64,000 nucleotides of DNA from Nocardioides campestrisoli (GTDB lineage Bacteria > Actinomycetota > Actinomycetes > Propionibacteriales > Nocardioidaceae). Both the position numbers and the translations under genes were made by a program. The stretch covers positions 2,014,001 to 2,078,000 of the forward strand of contig NZ_CP061768.1 of the NCBI RefSeq assembly GCF_013624435.2, in the 5' to 3' direction. The notes below the pieces were generated by a model. The model had not been told where the DNA came from. It ran no database searches and saw nothing but the letters and a program-made list of their open reading frames with translations. This document shows positions 42,776-53,921 of this stretch, piece by piece (within the stretch, counting starts at the first letter, position 1; each line of letters begins with the position of its first letter).

Positions 42776-43493
42776 GAGCGCGACCGCGCATCGGCATGTG
42801 TGAGTGCGTTTCCGTGTGCGGCCTGGACGATCAGGTCAACTTCGCCAGGCACTCTCTACCTGGCCCCCCGGAGCGGTGCACGAGACTGCAACTCGTCGCA
42901 CCTCGACATGTCGCTTCGCCAGTTCGGAACGAGCCGGGACGAGCAGCGGTTGCGGACTGCTCAGAGTTGGCAAAGTGCTTGCCATCTCCAAGAAGGCGGC
43001 TCCTTAACGTGCCGTCCATCGCGCACATGGAAATGCTGATCCCATCCGGCGCTGCGGGTATCGCCGACGAAGAACGTCGACAGGAAAAGGCGACGCTCAG
43101 CCGCGGCATGGTCGATGACTACTTGGCGGGATCTGTCATCGCTCTTCATGATTTCTCCTGCGCCATGCAGCAAGTTCCGCGCCCTGTTGATGCCACACAG
43201 GGACGGCCGTGATCTGCGACGGCGTTCCGTCACTCCTCAGGCTCCCGCCGTGACCCGAGAGCACCAGGAGATTGACATAACTATATCTGCCGGGCTGACC
43301 GGCGGTCATTCGCGTGCTTCCAGTCCCGGTGCTTACCGGCGGGGAGCACAAAAGGAACTCCTGAGTTCATTCTGAGGACCGCGAAGGTGATTGCGTCCTT
43401 TCCAAGGCTTCCCACGGCGTACCGACGAGGAGTACAACGAGATTCCCCTCTTTCTCGGACACGGTGACCGCGGTCGCCGGAAGGGACCCACCG
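42776..43493. other. Long non-coding stretch, right end of the element plus protease promoter region
   Basis: No open frame here has convincing codon use or homology. It contains the second GATTGACATAA repeat at 43270-43280. From about 43281 the sequence leads to the M36 protease start, with GGAAGGGA near 43480 as its ribosome-binding site. The part before 43270 may be degraded former coding sequence, but no gene is recognised. Confidence 0.6.
43270..43280 (+). repeat. Candidate right attachment repeat (GATTGACATAA)
   Basis: Direct copy of 38315-38325. Beyond the 11 shared bases the two sites differ, so the core is short. Confidence 0.5.
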
Positions 43494-46430
43494 ATGCACC
43501 TCAATTCTCGGGTAGGAGGGATCGGCGCTGCCTTCGTGACGCTCTCCCTCGCCGCTGCACTTGCACCGTTCGCCTCGTCGGCCTCTCCGGCGGGCTCACC
43601 ACCAGCAGGCCCACCAGGCGGGAGCGCCGCTGGCTTCCAGGGCGAGGGCTCCCCCTCCCTCGACAAGGACGTCCGCGACGGCCGGGCCGCGCCGACCGCG
43701 AAGCAGCGGTCCGCCGTCGACGACCTCGACGCCACCGCTCGGTGGAACAAGCTCGGTACGCCGGCCGTGCTGATGGCCACCGACGAACCTCTCGCGGCCG
43801 GGCTGCCTGCCGACCCTGAGGCCGCCGCGCTCGACTTCCTCGCCGGGGCCCGCGACATCCTGGGCCTCACCGCCCGCGGCGCCGCGTCGGTCGAGGTGCT
43901 GGCCAGCCGGCCGTTGGGCAAGGACGCCGACGTGGTGATCGTGCGCCAGCAGTTCGGCGACCTGCCAGCCGGGGTCGACGGCATCGCCTCCGTGGGCATG
44001 CGCGACGGCAAGGTGCTCTACGTCAGCTCGTCGCTGGCGCGCGACGCGGCGGCACCTGAGCCCGCCACCCTGACGGCGGCCGACGCCGAGCGGCTCGCCG
44101 CCCGCGACGCCGGCATCGCCGAGCCCGTCGTGCTGGAGACGACCGAGGTCGCCGTGCCCGTGCCGGGCGCGACGGCCCGTGCCGCCTTCCAGGTGGTGCT
44201 CCGCTCCGAGGAGGACGAGTCCACCGGTTTCGCCAGCTACGTCGACGCCCGTACCGGCGAGGTGCTGGTCCGGGAGGACCTCATGGACCACGACTCCGAC
44301 AACCCCGAGTGGGAGGTGTTCCCGAGCAGCCCGCCGGTGGACTACTCCTCCACCGACGCCCGGGTGACGTGGTGCTGGACGTCACTGGCCGGTTGTGAGG
44401 AGACGGTGGGCACGAGCGCCTCGCTGCCGTGGGACGTCGACCCGACGACCAACGAGCCGACTTACACCACCCTGGGCAACAACGCCATCGCGGTCGAGAA
44501 CCGCAACAGCAACAGCTCGCGGACCGTCGGCACCGAGACGGCGACCCCGTCGCCGACCCGGGAGTACGCCTACCCGTGGACCAACCAGTGGTACGAGCAG
44601 GGGTGCAACCCCGCGACGACGTTCGGCTCCCCCGCGAACGCCGACCTCGACGCCGCCCGCGCGAACCTCTTCGCCATGCACAACCGGATGCACGACTGGT
44701 CGTACCACCTCGGCTTCGTCGAGAGCACCTGGAACATGCAGAAGGACAACCTCGGCCGGGGTGGTCTCGGCAACGACTACGAGCAGGGCAACGCCCAGGC
44801 CGGCGCGATCTCGGGCGGTCCGCCCAGCTTCGCCGCACGCAACAACGCCAACCAGTTCACCCCGCCCGACGGCCAGGCGCCCATCACCAACATGTACATG
44901 TGGCAGCCGATCGCCGGCTCCTTCTATGCCCCGTGCGTCGACGGCGACTACGACATGAGCGTCATCGGCCACGAGTACGGCCACGCGATCACCAACCGGA
45001 TGATCGCCGGCCCCGACGCGGGCGTCTCCTCGCCGCAGGGCATGAGCGAGAGCTGGAGCGACCAGCTCGCCATGGAGTACCTGCACGAGCACGGCTACGC
45101 ACCGAAGGGCCTCCAGGCCTTCACCATCGGCCAGTACACGACCGGCGACGCCGTGGCCGGCATCCGCAACTACAACATGAGCCGGAGCCCGCTCAACTAC
45201 AGCAACATCGGCTACGACGTCACCGGCCCGCAGGTGCACGCCGACGGCGAGATCTGGACCGCGACCAACTTCGACATCCGGCAGGCCTTCATCGGCCGGT
45301 ACGGCGCCGGGGACGCGGCGCTGAACAAGTCGTGCGCCAACGGCCAGACGCCGGTGAGCGGGTGCCCGGGCAACCGGCGCTGGATGCAGCTGGTCTTCGA
45401 CTCGTTCCTGCTGATGGCCAACAGCCAGGTCAGCCAGGTCGACTCCCGCAACGCGCTGCTGGCCGCGGACCTGCTCCGCTTCAACGGCGCCAACCAGGAC
45501 ATCCTCTGGAACGCCTTCGCCCGCCGCGGCCTCGGCGAGGGTGCCACCAGCGCCGGCTACGCCGACGCGGACCCGACGCCGAGCTTCCGGTCGGCGTACG
45601 CCAGCGAGTCCGTGGTCACCTTCGCGCCGCGCGACGAGCGGGGTCGCCTGGTGCGCAACGCCCAGCTCTTCGTGGGCGACTACCAGGCCCGGGCCGTGCC
45701 GGTCGCCGACACCGACCCGACGACCGCGCTGCCCGACCGGGTGGAGATGGTGCCCGGCAACTACGAGTTCGTGGCCCGCGCCCCCGGGCACGGTCACGCT
45801 CGCATCCCGCTGACGGCCCTGGCCGCCGGCAAGAAGAAGACCCTCAAGCCGCGGATGGACACCAACCTGGCGTCCGCCGCCAACGGCGCGGTCGTCGAGG
45901 GCACGGGCAACGATCTGGGCAACCTCGTCGACGACGAGGAGGGCACCCAGTGGGCTGCCCTCGGCGCCCCGGTCGCGGACCAGCACGTCATCGTCGACCT
46001 GGCGGGCACCAAGCGCCAGGACGTACGGCGGGTGCAGGTCAGCGCGCACCTGCGTCCGGCTGCCACGGGCGAGCCGAGCCAGAGCCGCTACTCGGCCCTG
46101 CGGCAGTTCGAGGTGTGGTCGTGCTCCGTGGCTCGTGGGGTCGACTGTGACGAGCAGGACGAGTTCACCCGGGTGTTCGTCAGCCCGAAGGACGCGTTCC
46201 CGGCCACGGCGCCCCGGCCGCGGGCACCGGACCTGATCATCCGGTCGTTCGACATCCGGCGCACCAAGGCGACCCACCTGTGGCTCCAGGTCGTCACCAA
46301 CCAGTGCACCGGCGGGCCGGACTACGCCGGTGAGCAGGACCAGGACCCGCGCGCGGTCACGGACTGCTCGGAAGGCAGCGACCAGGACCTCAACGTGCGA
46401 GCCACGGAGTTCCAGGCCTTCGGCCGCTGA
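43494..46430 (+). CDS. Secreted M36 (fungalysin-type) metalloprotease
   Basis: A 978-residue exported zinc protease. The signal peptide (FVTLSLAAALAPFASSA) is followed by an FTP/PepSY-like propeptide (about residues 60-270). In the catalytic domain, HEYGH is His493-Glu494-x2-His497 in SVIGHEYGHAITNRM, with the third ligand Glu in MSESWSD. The C-terminal 150 residues look like a discoidin-type (F5/8) domain: NLVDDEEGTQWAALGAPVAD, HVIVDLAG, FEVWSC. It is followed by a strong terminator. It is probably a nutritional protease. Confidence 0.93.
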   Translation: MHLNSRVGGIGAAFVTLSLAAALAPFASSASPAGSPPAGPPGGSAAGFQGEGSPSLDKDVRDGRAAPTAKQRSAVDDLDATARWNKLGTPAVLMATDEPLAAGLPADPEAAALDFLAGARDILGLTARGAASVEVLASRPLGKDADVVIVRQQFGDLPAGVDGIASVGMRDGKVLYVSSSLARDAAAPEPATLTAADAERLAARDAGIAEPVVLETTEVAVPVPGATARAAFQVVLRSEEDESTGFASYVDARTGEVLVREDLMDHDSDNPEWEVFPSSPPVDYSSTDARVTWCWTSLAGCEETVGTSASLPWDVDPTTNEPTYTTLGNNAIAVENRNSNSSRTVGTETATPSPTREYAYPWTNQWYEQGCNPATTFGSPANADLDAARANLFAMHNRMHDWSYHLGFVESTWNMQKDNLGRGGLGNDYEQGNAQAGAISGGPPSFAARNNANQFTPPDGQAPITNMYMWQPIAGSFYAPCVDGDYDMSVIGHEYGHAITNRMIAGPDAGVSSPQGMSESWSDQLAMEYLHEHGYAPKGLQAFTIGQYTTGDAVAGIRNYNMSRSPLNYSNIGYDVTGPQVHADGEIWTATNFDIRQAFIGRYGAGDAALNKSCANGQTPVSGCPGNRRWMQLVFDSFLLMANSQVSQVDSRNALLAADLLRFNGANQDILWNAFARRGLGEGATSAGYADADPTPSFRSAYASESVVTFAPRDERGRLVRNAQLFVGDYQARAVPVADTDPTTALPDRVEMVPGNYEFVARAPGHGHARIPLTALAAGKKKTLKPRMDTNLASAANGAVVEGTGNDLGNLVDDEEGTQWAALGAPVADQHVIVDLAGTKRQDVRRVQVSAHLRPAATGEPSQSRYSALRQFEVWSCSVARGVDCDEQDEFTRVFVSPKDAFPATAPRPRAPDLIIRSFDIRRTKATHLWLQVVTNQCTGGPDYAGEQDQDPRAVTDCSEGSDQDLNVRATEFQAFGR

Positions 46431-46453
46431 TCGGCCGCTGATCGACGGCCCGG

Positions 46454-46481
46454 GGCCCCGGCACGTTCGCGTGCCGGGGCC
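46454..46481. terminator. Strong terminator hairpin after the M36 protease
   Basis: GGCCCCGGCACG-TTCG-CGTGCCGGGGCC, a perfect 12-bp stem with a stable TTCG loop, between convergent genes (stop 46430 and stop 46512). No T-tract, as is common in actinobacteria. Confidence 0.85.
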
Positions 46482-46511
46482 TCGGCGTCGGGTCCTGGCG
46501 ACGGCGCCGAC

Positions 46512-47315
46512 TCACTCTCCGTTGGCGGCAGACGCCCCGTGCAGCGCCTGCACCTGCTCGTGCAGCAGCCCGGGCCAGCGAGCCACGTCCTCCGGCGTGC
46601 TCGCCAGCATCAGGTCGCTCCCCCGGACCAGCGAGACCAGCGCCTCAGCGGTGCTCTGGGGGTGGGACGGGTCGTCGGTCCAGGCCAGCACCGTCGTCGG
46701 GACGGCGATCCGGGCCACGCCGTCGCGTGGCGGCAGGTCCGTGAGCGCTGCTCCGCGGAACAGGGTGGGCAGCAGCTCCTTCGGGACGTCGGGCACGGTG
46801 CGCGGGGCACCGACCGTCGCCGGCGGCGGCACGACGGCGGCACCGACCGCGACGAACGCCTCGAACCCCTCGCGGTCCACCAGATCGGCGGCCTCCAGGT
46901 AGTCCTGGGACTTCGCCGCCCGGGTCTCCCAGGCGGTCGGCGGGACCACCAGGGTCAGCGCGGAGAAGCGCTCCGGGGCCCGGGTGATCGCGTGCAGCAG
47001 GGTGCCGCAGCCCATGGAGGGGCCGACCCCGTGCACCGCCTCTCCGGGGAACACGTGGTCCAGCAGTCGCAGCAGGTCGTCGGCGAGCGCCTCCCACCGG
47101 TAGTCCTCGGGCACCTGGCGCCCGGTGGACCGCCCGTGCCCGCGGGCGTCGTACCGCAGGAGCCGGGTCCCGCTCAGGCCGAGCCCGAGGTCCAGGTCGA
47201 GCAGCCGGTCCCGGTACCGGCTCGAGGTGAGGCCGTGCAGCTGGACGACGGGAGCGCCGCCTTCGTCGCTCAGCTCCCAGTCCAGCTCGGCGTGGGGCAC
47301 GGGAAGTCTGGGCAA
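46512..47315 (-). CDS. Alpha/beta hydrolase
   Basis: A 267-residue cytoplasmic hydrolase. Conserved elements: oxyanion HGLTSS in VVQLHGLTSSRY, LLRYDARGHGRS, and the nucleophile elbow GPSMGCGT. The Asp is in LAWTDDPSHP. The catalytic His near the C-terminus is not obvious; LLHEQVQ is a candidate. Start choice: TTG 47315 with AGGAG 7 nt upstream; GTG 47300 is the alternative. It is divergent, 42 bp apart, from the condensation-GNAT gene, and the two may share a pathway (inference). Confidence 0.82.
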   Translation of the reverse strand: MPRLPVPHAELDWELSDEGGAPVVQLHGLTSSRYRDRLLDLDLGLGLSGTRLLRYDARGHGRSTGRQVPEDYRWEALADDLLRLLDHVFPGEAVHGVGPSMGCGTLLHAITRAPERFSALTLVVPPTAWETRAAKSQDYLEAADLVDREGFEAFVAVGAAVVPPPATVGAPRTVPDVPKELLPTLFRGAALTDLPPRDGVARIAVPTTVLAWTDDPSHPQSTAEALVSLVRGSDLMLASTPEDVARWPGLLHEQVQALHGASAANGE

Positions 47316-47340
47316 GCCGGGGCTCCTGTCCGTCGCGGGA

Positions 47341-47350
47341 GACCTAGGGT
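47341..47350. promoter_or_regulatory. Overlapping divergent -10 elements
   Basis: GACCTAGGGT contains TAGGGT (plus, 47345-47350), 7 nt before ATG 47358, and TAGGTC (minus, 47346-47341) for the hydrolase. Both promoters occupy the same ten bases, so polymerase binding would be mutually exclusive. Confidence 0.5.
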
Positions 47351-47357
47351 ACGGCTC

Positions 47358-49130
47358 ATGCGCCTGACCAACATCGCCCATCTGCGGCTGCCGTTCGGTC
47401 GGTTGCGCACCTACGAGCTGACGGTCGCCCCGACCGGTCGCGCCTTGCCGGTCTCCTTCGACCAGCGCCGCCACGTCGCCGCCGGCGACCGCGAGGGCTC
47501 GTGGATGGCGCTCTCCTTCCGGCTCCCCTCCCCCCGCCCGGTGCACGAGGTGGAGGCGGCGTGGCGGGCGGTGCTGCTGCGGCACGGGACGCTGCGCTCG
47601 GTCTTCTCCCCCGGGCCAGACGGGCCCGAGCTGCAGGCGGTCACGATCGGCGAGGGACGGTGGGTGGAGCACCCGATCGGCGCGGGCCAGGCGGTGAACG
47701 ACGCGCTGCGCGAGCTGCTGGACACCACCTGCCGCCCCTGCGCCGCACCTTCCCACCGGCTGTGCCTGCTGGAGACGGCGGACGGGCAGACGGTGGTGGT
47801 CGCCGCCGACCACGCCCATGTCGACATGTGGTCGATGCTGGTGATCGCCCGGGACCTGCTCAGCGCCCTGGACGCCGTCCGGCTGGGCCACGAGCCGTTC
47901 GCCGGCCTGCCCGGCCCTCCCCCGTTCGCGGAGCACACGGCTGCGCTGCGGGCGAAGGAGCCGGCGCCCGAGGAGGTGCGGGAACGCTGGCGCACCACCC
48001 TGGAGGAGTCCGGTGGGGTGATGCCGCGGTTCCCGATGTCGCTGGGCGAGGACGACGGGATGCACCGTGAGCGGGTCGAGGTGCGCGACGTGCTGGACGT
48101 CGACGAGAGCGCCTCCCTGGGCGCCCGCGCTGCTGAGCTGGGCGTCTCGACGCTGGCGGTGGTCGTGGCCGCGATGACCCGGGTGACCCGGGTGCTGGCG
48201 GACGAGCCCTTGCGCGCGGTCTTCCCGGTGCACAGCCGCTACGAGCCCACGTGGCACGACTCGGTGGGCTGGTTCATCACCAACTCGGTGCTGCACAACG
48301 ACGACCCCGACCCACGAGCGGCGGCTGCCGCGGTCAAGGACGCCGTACGGCTGGGTTCCTGGCCGCTGGAGGACGTGCTCGCCCCCTGGGGCGGGATGCC
48401 CGAGGCGCCCGGCATGTTCGCGATCTCCTGGCTGGACCTGCGCCGGCTTCCGGTCCGGGTCGACGCCACCGGGTTGGAGGCGCAGTACGTCGGAGCCTCC
48501 ATCCTCACCGACGGAGTGATGCTCTGGTTCGTCCTCGACGAGACCGGGCTGCACCTGCGCTGCCGCTATCCCGACACCGACGAGGCGCGCCGCCACGTCG
48601 GGCGGTGGCTGGACCTGCTCGTCACCGAGCTGCGCCGGGAGTCCCAGGAGGCCGCGGGCGGCCTGCTGACCGCCGGCGGGCGCACCTTCCGGCTGGCGCG
48701 GGCGACCCGCAGGGACGTGCCGGCTCTGGTCGCGCTGCTGGCCGGCGACGAGGTCGGAGCCGGCCGGGAGTCCGACGACCTCGCCCGCTACGAGGCGGCG
48801 TACGACCGGATCGCCCGTGACCCCGGGCAGCTGCTGGTCTCGGTACGCGACGAGCAGGCCGCCGTGGTCGCCACGATGCAGCTCTCGGTGATCCCGGGGC
48901 TCTCCCGGGAGGGCACCACCAGGCTGCAGGTCGAGGGGGTCCGCGTCGACCCGGCGCTCCGCGGCGCCGGACTCGGGACCGCGATGCTGGAGTGGGCGCA
49001 CGAGCACGGGCGCGCTCGCGGCGCGACCCTGGCCCAGCTCACCTCCGACGCCCGGCGTGCCGACGCCCACCGGTTCTACGCCCGGCTCGGGTACGTCGAG
49101 AGCCACCGTGGCCTGAAGCGGCCGCTCTAG
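47358..49130 (+). CDS. NRPS-type condensation domain fused to a GNAT acetyltransferase
   Basis: A 590-residue two-domain protein. Residues 1-430 form a stand-alone condensation/acyltransferase fold. The catalytic HHxxxDG motif appears as DHAHVDM with His152 and Asp156 kept, and GWFITNSVLHND matches the V-G-x-F-x-N-T motif. Residues 442-590 form a GNAT domain with the acetyl-CoA loop VRVDPALRGAGLGTAML and the ending RFYARLGYVESH. No carrier protein or adenylation gene is nearby. It reads like an enzyme that makes an amide or ester and acetylates. The mRNA is probably leaderless. The function is unknown. Confidence 0.82.
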   Translation: MRLTNIAHLRLPFGRLRTYELTVAPTGRALPVSFDQRRHVAAGDREGSWMALSFRLPSPRPVHEVEAAWRAVLLRHGTLRSVFSPGPDGPELQAVTIGEGRWVEHPIGAGQAVNDALRELLDTTCRPCAAPSHRLCLLETADGQTVVVAADHAHVDMWSMLVIARDLLSALDAVRLGHEPFAGLPGPPPFAEHTAALRAKEPAPEEVRERWRTTLEESGGVMPRFPMSLGEDDGMHRERVEVRDVLDVDESASLGARAAELGVSTLAVVVAAMTRVTRVLADEPLRAVFPVHSRYEPTWHDSVGWFITNSVLHNDDPDPRAAAAAVKDAVRLGSWPLEDVLAPWGGMPEAPGMFAISWLDLRRLPVRVDATGLEAQYVGASILTDGVMLWFVLDETGLHLRCRYPDTDEARRHVGRWLDLLVTELRRESQEAAGGLLTAGGRTFRLARATRRDVPALVALLAGDEVGAGRESDDLARYEAAYDRIARDPGQLLVSVRDEQAAVVATMQLSVIPGLSREGTTRLQVEGVRVDPALRGAGLGTAMLEWAHEHGRARGATLAQLTSDARRADAHRFYARLGYVESHRGLKRPL

Positions 49131-49144
49131 CGGTCCCGGACGAC

Positions 49145-51523
<2,379 letters not shown>

Positions 51524-51603
51524 CGGTGCTCCGTCCGTGGTGAGGGCGGCCACACGCTACTCCGAAGTCGGGACCGTTGGCCCGGCCCAGGCACACTGGT
51601 GCG

Positions 51604-52062
51604 ATGTTCCACCGCCACCCCTTCCTCAGCCTGCTCTCCGGGGCGTACCTCGTCTTCGTGGGGTGGCTCACCCTGACCCCCGACGCCCTCGGCGAGCGGG
51701 AGGTCGGACTCGCCTCCCGGCTGCTGGACGCCCTGCACCGCCGGGGGTACGCGGAGTCGATCGACTACATGCGCCTGGAGTTCCTCGCCAACATCGCACT
51801 CTTCGTGCCGGTCGGCATGTTCCTGCTGCTGCTCTTCGGGGCCGGCGGCTGGTGGCTGGCGGGGTTGTCGTCGTTCGGCCTGACCCTCTTCATCGAGACC
51901 GCCCAGCGGCAGATCCCGGGCCGGGTGCCGGATCCGCGTGACCTGGTCGCCAACACGCTCGGGGGACTGATCGGGATCGCGCTCACCCTCGTGCTGACCC
52001 TGCCCGCGACCTTGCGACGACGACGGCGGCGCCGGGCTCGTCAGCAGGCCGCGAGCGCCTGA
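51604..52062 (+). CDS. VanZ family membrane protein
   Basis: A 152-residue protein with four hydrophobic helices and the VanZ pattern: GAYLVFVGWLTLTPD, LEFLANIALFVPVGMFLLLLF, FGLTLFIETAQRQIPGRVPDPRDLVANTLGGLIG. The tail is highly basic. VanZ of enterococci gives low-level teicoplanin resistance; most homologues have no known role. A CACACT hexamer 6 nt before the ATG may be a weak leaderless -10. It is convergent with phoD. Confidence 0.88.
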   Translation: MFHRHPFLSLLSGAYLVFVGWLTLTPDALGEREVGLASRLLDALHRRGYAESIDYMRLEFLANIALFVPVGMFLLLLFGAGGWWLAGLSSFGLTLFIETAQRQIPGRVPDPRDLVANTLGGLIGIALTLVLTLPATLRRRRRRRARQQAASA

Positions 52063-52085
52063 GCCACCACCACGGCGGGCGGCGA

Positions 52086-53843
52086 TCAGGAGCGGGGCGC
52101 CTCGACAGGCGCCTCGACACGGTGCTCGGCGACCGTGGCCAGCCTGGGCAGGTCGTGCTGCTCGTCCACGATCTCGCCGGTGAACCAGCGCATCCGTGCC
52201 GTCCTGCCGTCGACCTCGAGGACGGCCACGTTGTTGTCGAACCACGGCCCCTCCAGGTAGCGCCACTCCAGCGGCGGCGCCGGGACCTGGGCGGAGCGGG
52301 AGACCACCCGGCCGAGCGGCCCGGCCACCCCGTAGGACAGGGCCGCCGTGGCGAACCGCATGCTCCGGGGCAGCGGGTTGCGGATCGGCGAGCACACCGC
52401 CTGCAGCAGGTGGCTGCGCAGCCCGGTGCCCAGGGGGTGGGCGGCTACCCGGGCCTGGCTGACGTAGCTGTGGTGGACGTCGCCGGAGAGGAACACGACA
52501 CTGCTGGGCGCCTGTCCGCGCTCGCCACGCGCGACCTCGATCGCCATCCGCGCCACCCGCTGGAACGAGTCCTGGAACGCCGCCCAGTGCTCCAGGTCGA
52601 CGAGCTGGCGCAGCGACTCGCCCACCCGGCCCAGCGCCCGGCCCCAGGCTCCCTGCGCCAGTGCCTCGGAGAACGCCTCGACGTGGTGCAGGCCGGGGGC
52701 GAGCAGGAACGGGACCGAGGTGCCGATCAGCAGGTGCTCGACGTCGCCGCGCATCCGGTGGTCGAGCCACTCCAGCTCGGCGGGGTCCAGCATCGCGCGA
52801 CCGTCGGGATCCAGGACCCGGGCTGCGCGTGAGTCGACCACCACCAGGCGCGCCTGCGGACCGAGGTCACGCTCATAGCTCCAGCGGTAGGCCTCGGGGT
52901 CCCGGTCCACCTCGGCGGCGAAGGCGTCGAGGGCCTCGCTCAGGTCCAGCTCGTCAAGCCCGTCGTGCTTGACCACCTGGAGCCACAGCGGGTCCTCCAG
53001 CCGCTCCTGGGGCGAGAGGTTGCCCGCGTGCTGGTAGACCCAGTACGACGCCAGCGCGGCGACGATGCGCCCGTGCCACCACGACGTCGCCTCCATCTTG
53101 CGCCGCCAGCTCAGGGAGGTGTTCCAGTCGTCGCGCACGTCGTGGTCGTCGAAGATCATCGCGCTGGGCACCGTCGAGAGCAGCCACCGGTTGACCGGGT
53201 CGCTCCACGCCAGCAGGTAGAGGTGGGCGTACTCCTCGAAGTCGCGCAGCTCCTCCCCCGGCGGCTCGTCGAGGTCGCGCCGGGAGGCGATGAACTCCCG
53301 CATCTCCTCGGTGGTCTCGTCGGCGTAGACCTGGTCGCCCAGGAAGAGCATCAGGTCCGGTCGCGCCAGGCCGTCCGGCCCGCGCTTCGCGTCCGGGTCG
53401 GGCGCGAGGCCGGCCAGGCTCAGTGCATAGGCCCGCAGCGCGTCCACCCCGTGCGCGCGGTTGCCCTCCGCGTCGTGCGGGACCGACGTCCGGCACGACC
53501 CGTAGAGGAGTCGTAGCGGCCGGTCGAGGTCCAGCGTGGCCAGCACCGGCGCGGGTGTGCGCGCGCCCGGCTCAGGCCACACCGGGTGACCGTCGAGCCC
53601 CACCTCGTACTCGACCTGGCTGCCCGGTTCCAGTCCCTCGAGGTCGACCAGCGCGTAGTGGTGGCCGTGCACGCCGAAGGTGCGGGCCTCGGCCGTGACT
53701 CCCCCGCGGTCCACCTTCACCACCGCGGCCCGGTCCGTCTCGACCCAGATGGTTGCCGACGTCTCGTCGACGTAGCGCAGGAGCGGCCCGAGCACCAGTG
53801 CCGGGGCCGGGTCGGGCGTCGTGGCCCGGTCGGGGAGTGACAT
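52086..53843 (-). CDS. PhoD-like alkaline phosphatase/phosphodiesterase
   Basis: A 585-residue metallophosphatase of the PhoD family. Residues 15-110 form a fibronectin-like N-terminal domain (VLGPLLRYVDETSATIWVETD). The catalytic core has LLYGSCRTS, LMLFLGDQVYADET, SAMIFDDHDVRDDWN, and VVFLSGDVHHSYVSQA. The metal ligands Asp, Asp, His and the GDVHH motif are intact. No signal peptide or Tat motif is seen, in contrast to typical PhoD, so it may be cytoplasmic. GATAAT stands 7 nt before the ATG. Confidence 0.9.
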   Translation of the reverse strand: MSLPDRATTPDPAPALVLGPLLRYVDETSATIWVETDRAAVVKVDRGGVTAEARTFGVHGHHYALVDLEGLEPGSQVEYEVGLDGHPVWPEPGARTPAPVLATLDLDRPLRLLYGSCRTSVPHDAEGNRAHGVDALRAYALSLAGLAPDPDAKRGPDGLARPDLMLFLGDQVYADETTEEMREFIASRRDLDEPPGEELRDFEEYAHLYLLAWSDPVNRWLLSTVPSAMIFDDHDVRDDWNTSLSWRRKMEATSWWHGRIVAALASYWVYQHAGNLSPQERLEDPLWLQVVKHDGLDELDLSEALDAFAAEVDRDPEAYRWSYERDLGPQARLVVVDSRAARVLDPDGRAMLDPAELEWLDHRMRGDVEHLLIGTSVPFLLAPGLHHVEAFSEALAQGAWGRALGRVGESLRQLVDLEHWAAFQDSFQRVARMAIEVARGERGQAPSSVVFLSGDVHHSYVSQARVAAHPLGTGLRSHLLQAVCSPIRNPLPRSMRFATAALSYGVAGPLGRVVSRSAQVPAPPLEWRYLEGPWFDNNVAVLEVDGRTARMRWFTGEIVDEQHDLPRLATVAEHRVEAPVEAPRS

Positions 53844-53850
53844 GCCAGCG

Positions 53851-53856
53851 ATTATC
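53851..53856 (-). promoter_or_regulatory. -10 GATAAT of the PhoD-like gene
   Basis: On the minus strand GATAAT is followed by 7 nt and ATG 53843, indicating a leaderless transcript. Confidence 0.5.
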
Positions 53857-53908
53857 GCCACACGTCCACAACTTTGGTCGATCGGCGGACGATAGCGGAG
53901 AAGCCCAC

Positions 53909-53914
53909 TACCTT
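53909..53914 (+). promoter_or_regulatory. -10 TACCTT, leaderless promoter of the lipoprotein
   Basis: TACCTT is followed by 7 nt and ATG 53922. Confidence 0.5.
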
Positions 53915-53921
53915 CTGGCGC

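Larger units (their letters stand above)
38315..43280 (+). mobile_element. Putative integrative element with two recombinase-like genes
   Basis: About 5 kb of more AT-rich DNA with a tyrosine integrase, an overlapping small HTH gene, a zinc-ribbon recombinase-like gene and three small unknown genes. It is bracketed by GATTGACATAA direct repeats. The three overlapping recombination genes recall Tn554-type (tnpA, tnpB, tnpC) and RIT elements in layout, although no relationship to either was shown. No tRNA target is visible, and no conjugation or replication gene is present. Boundaries are tentative. Confidence 0.5.

Noticed and set aside
43270..43300. The right TTGACATAA as a promoter for the M36 protease
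   Set aside because: No -10 hexamer stands at 16-19 bp from it; the protease start is over 200 bp away. An attachment-site reading fits better.
42831..43351. Small minus-strand frames in the gap before the M36 protease
   Set aside because: They lack ribosome-binding sites or leaderless -10s, family resemblance and normal codon bias.
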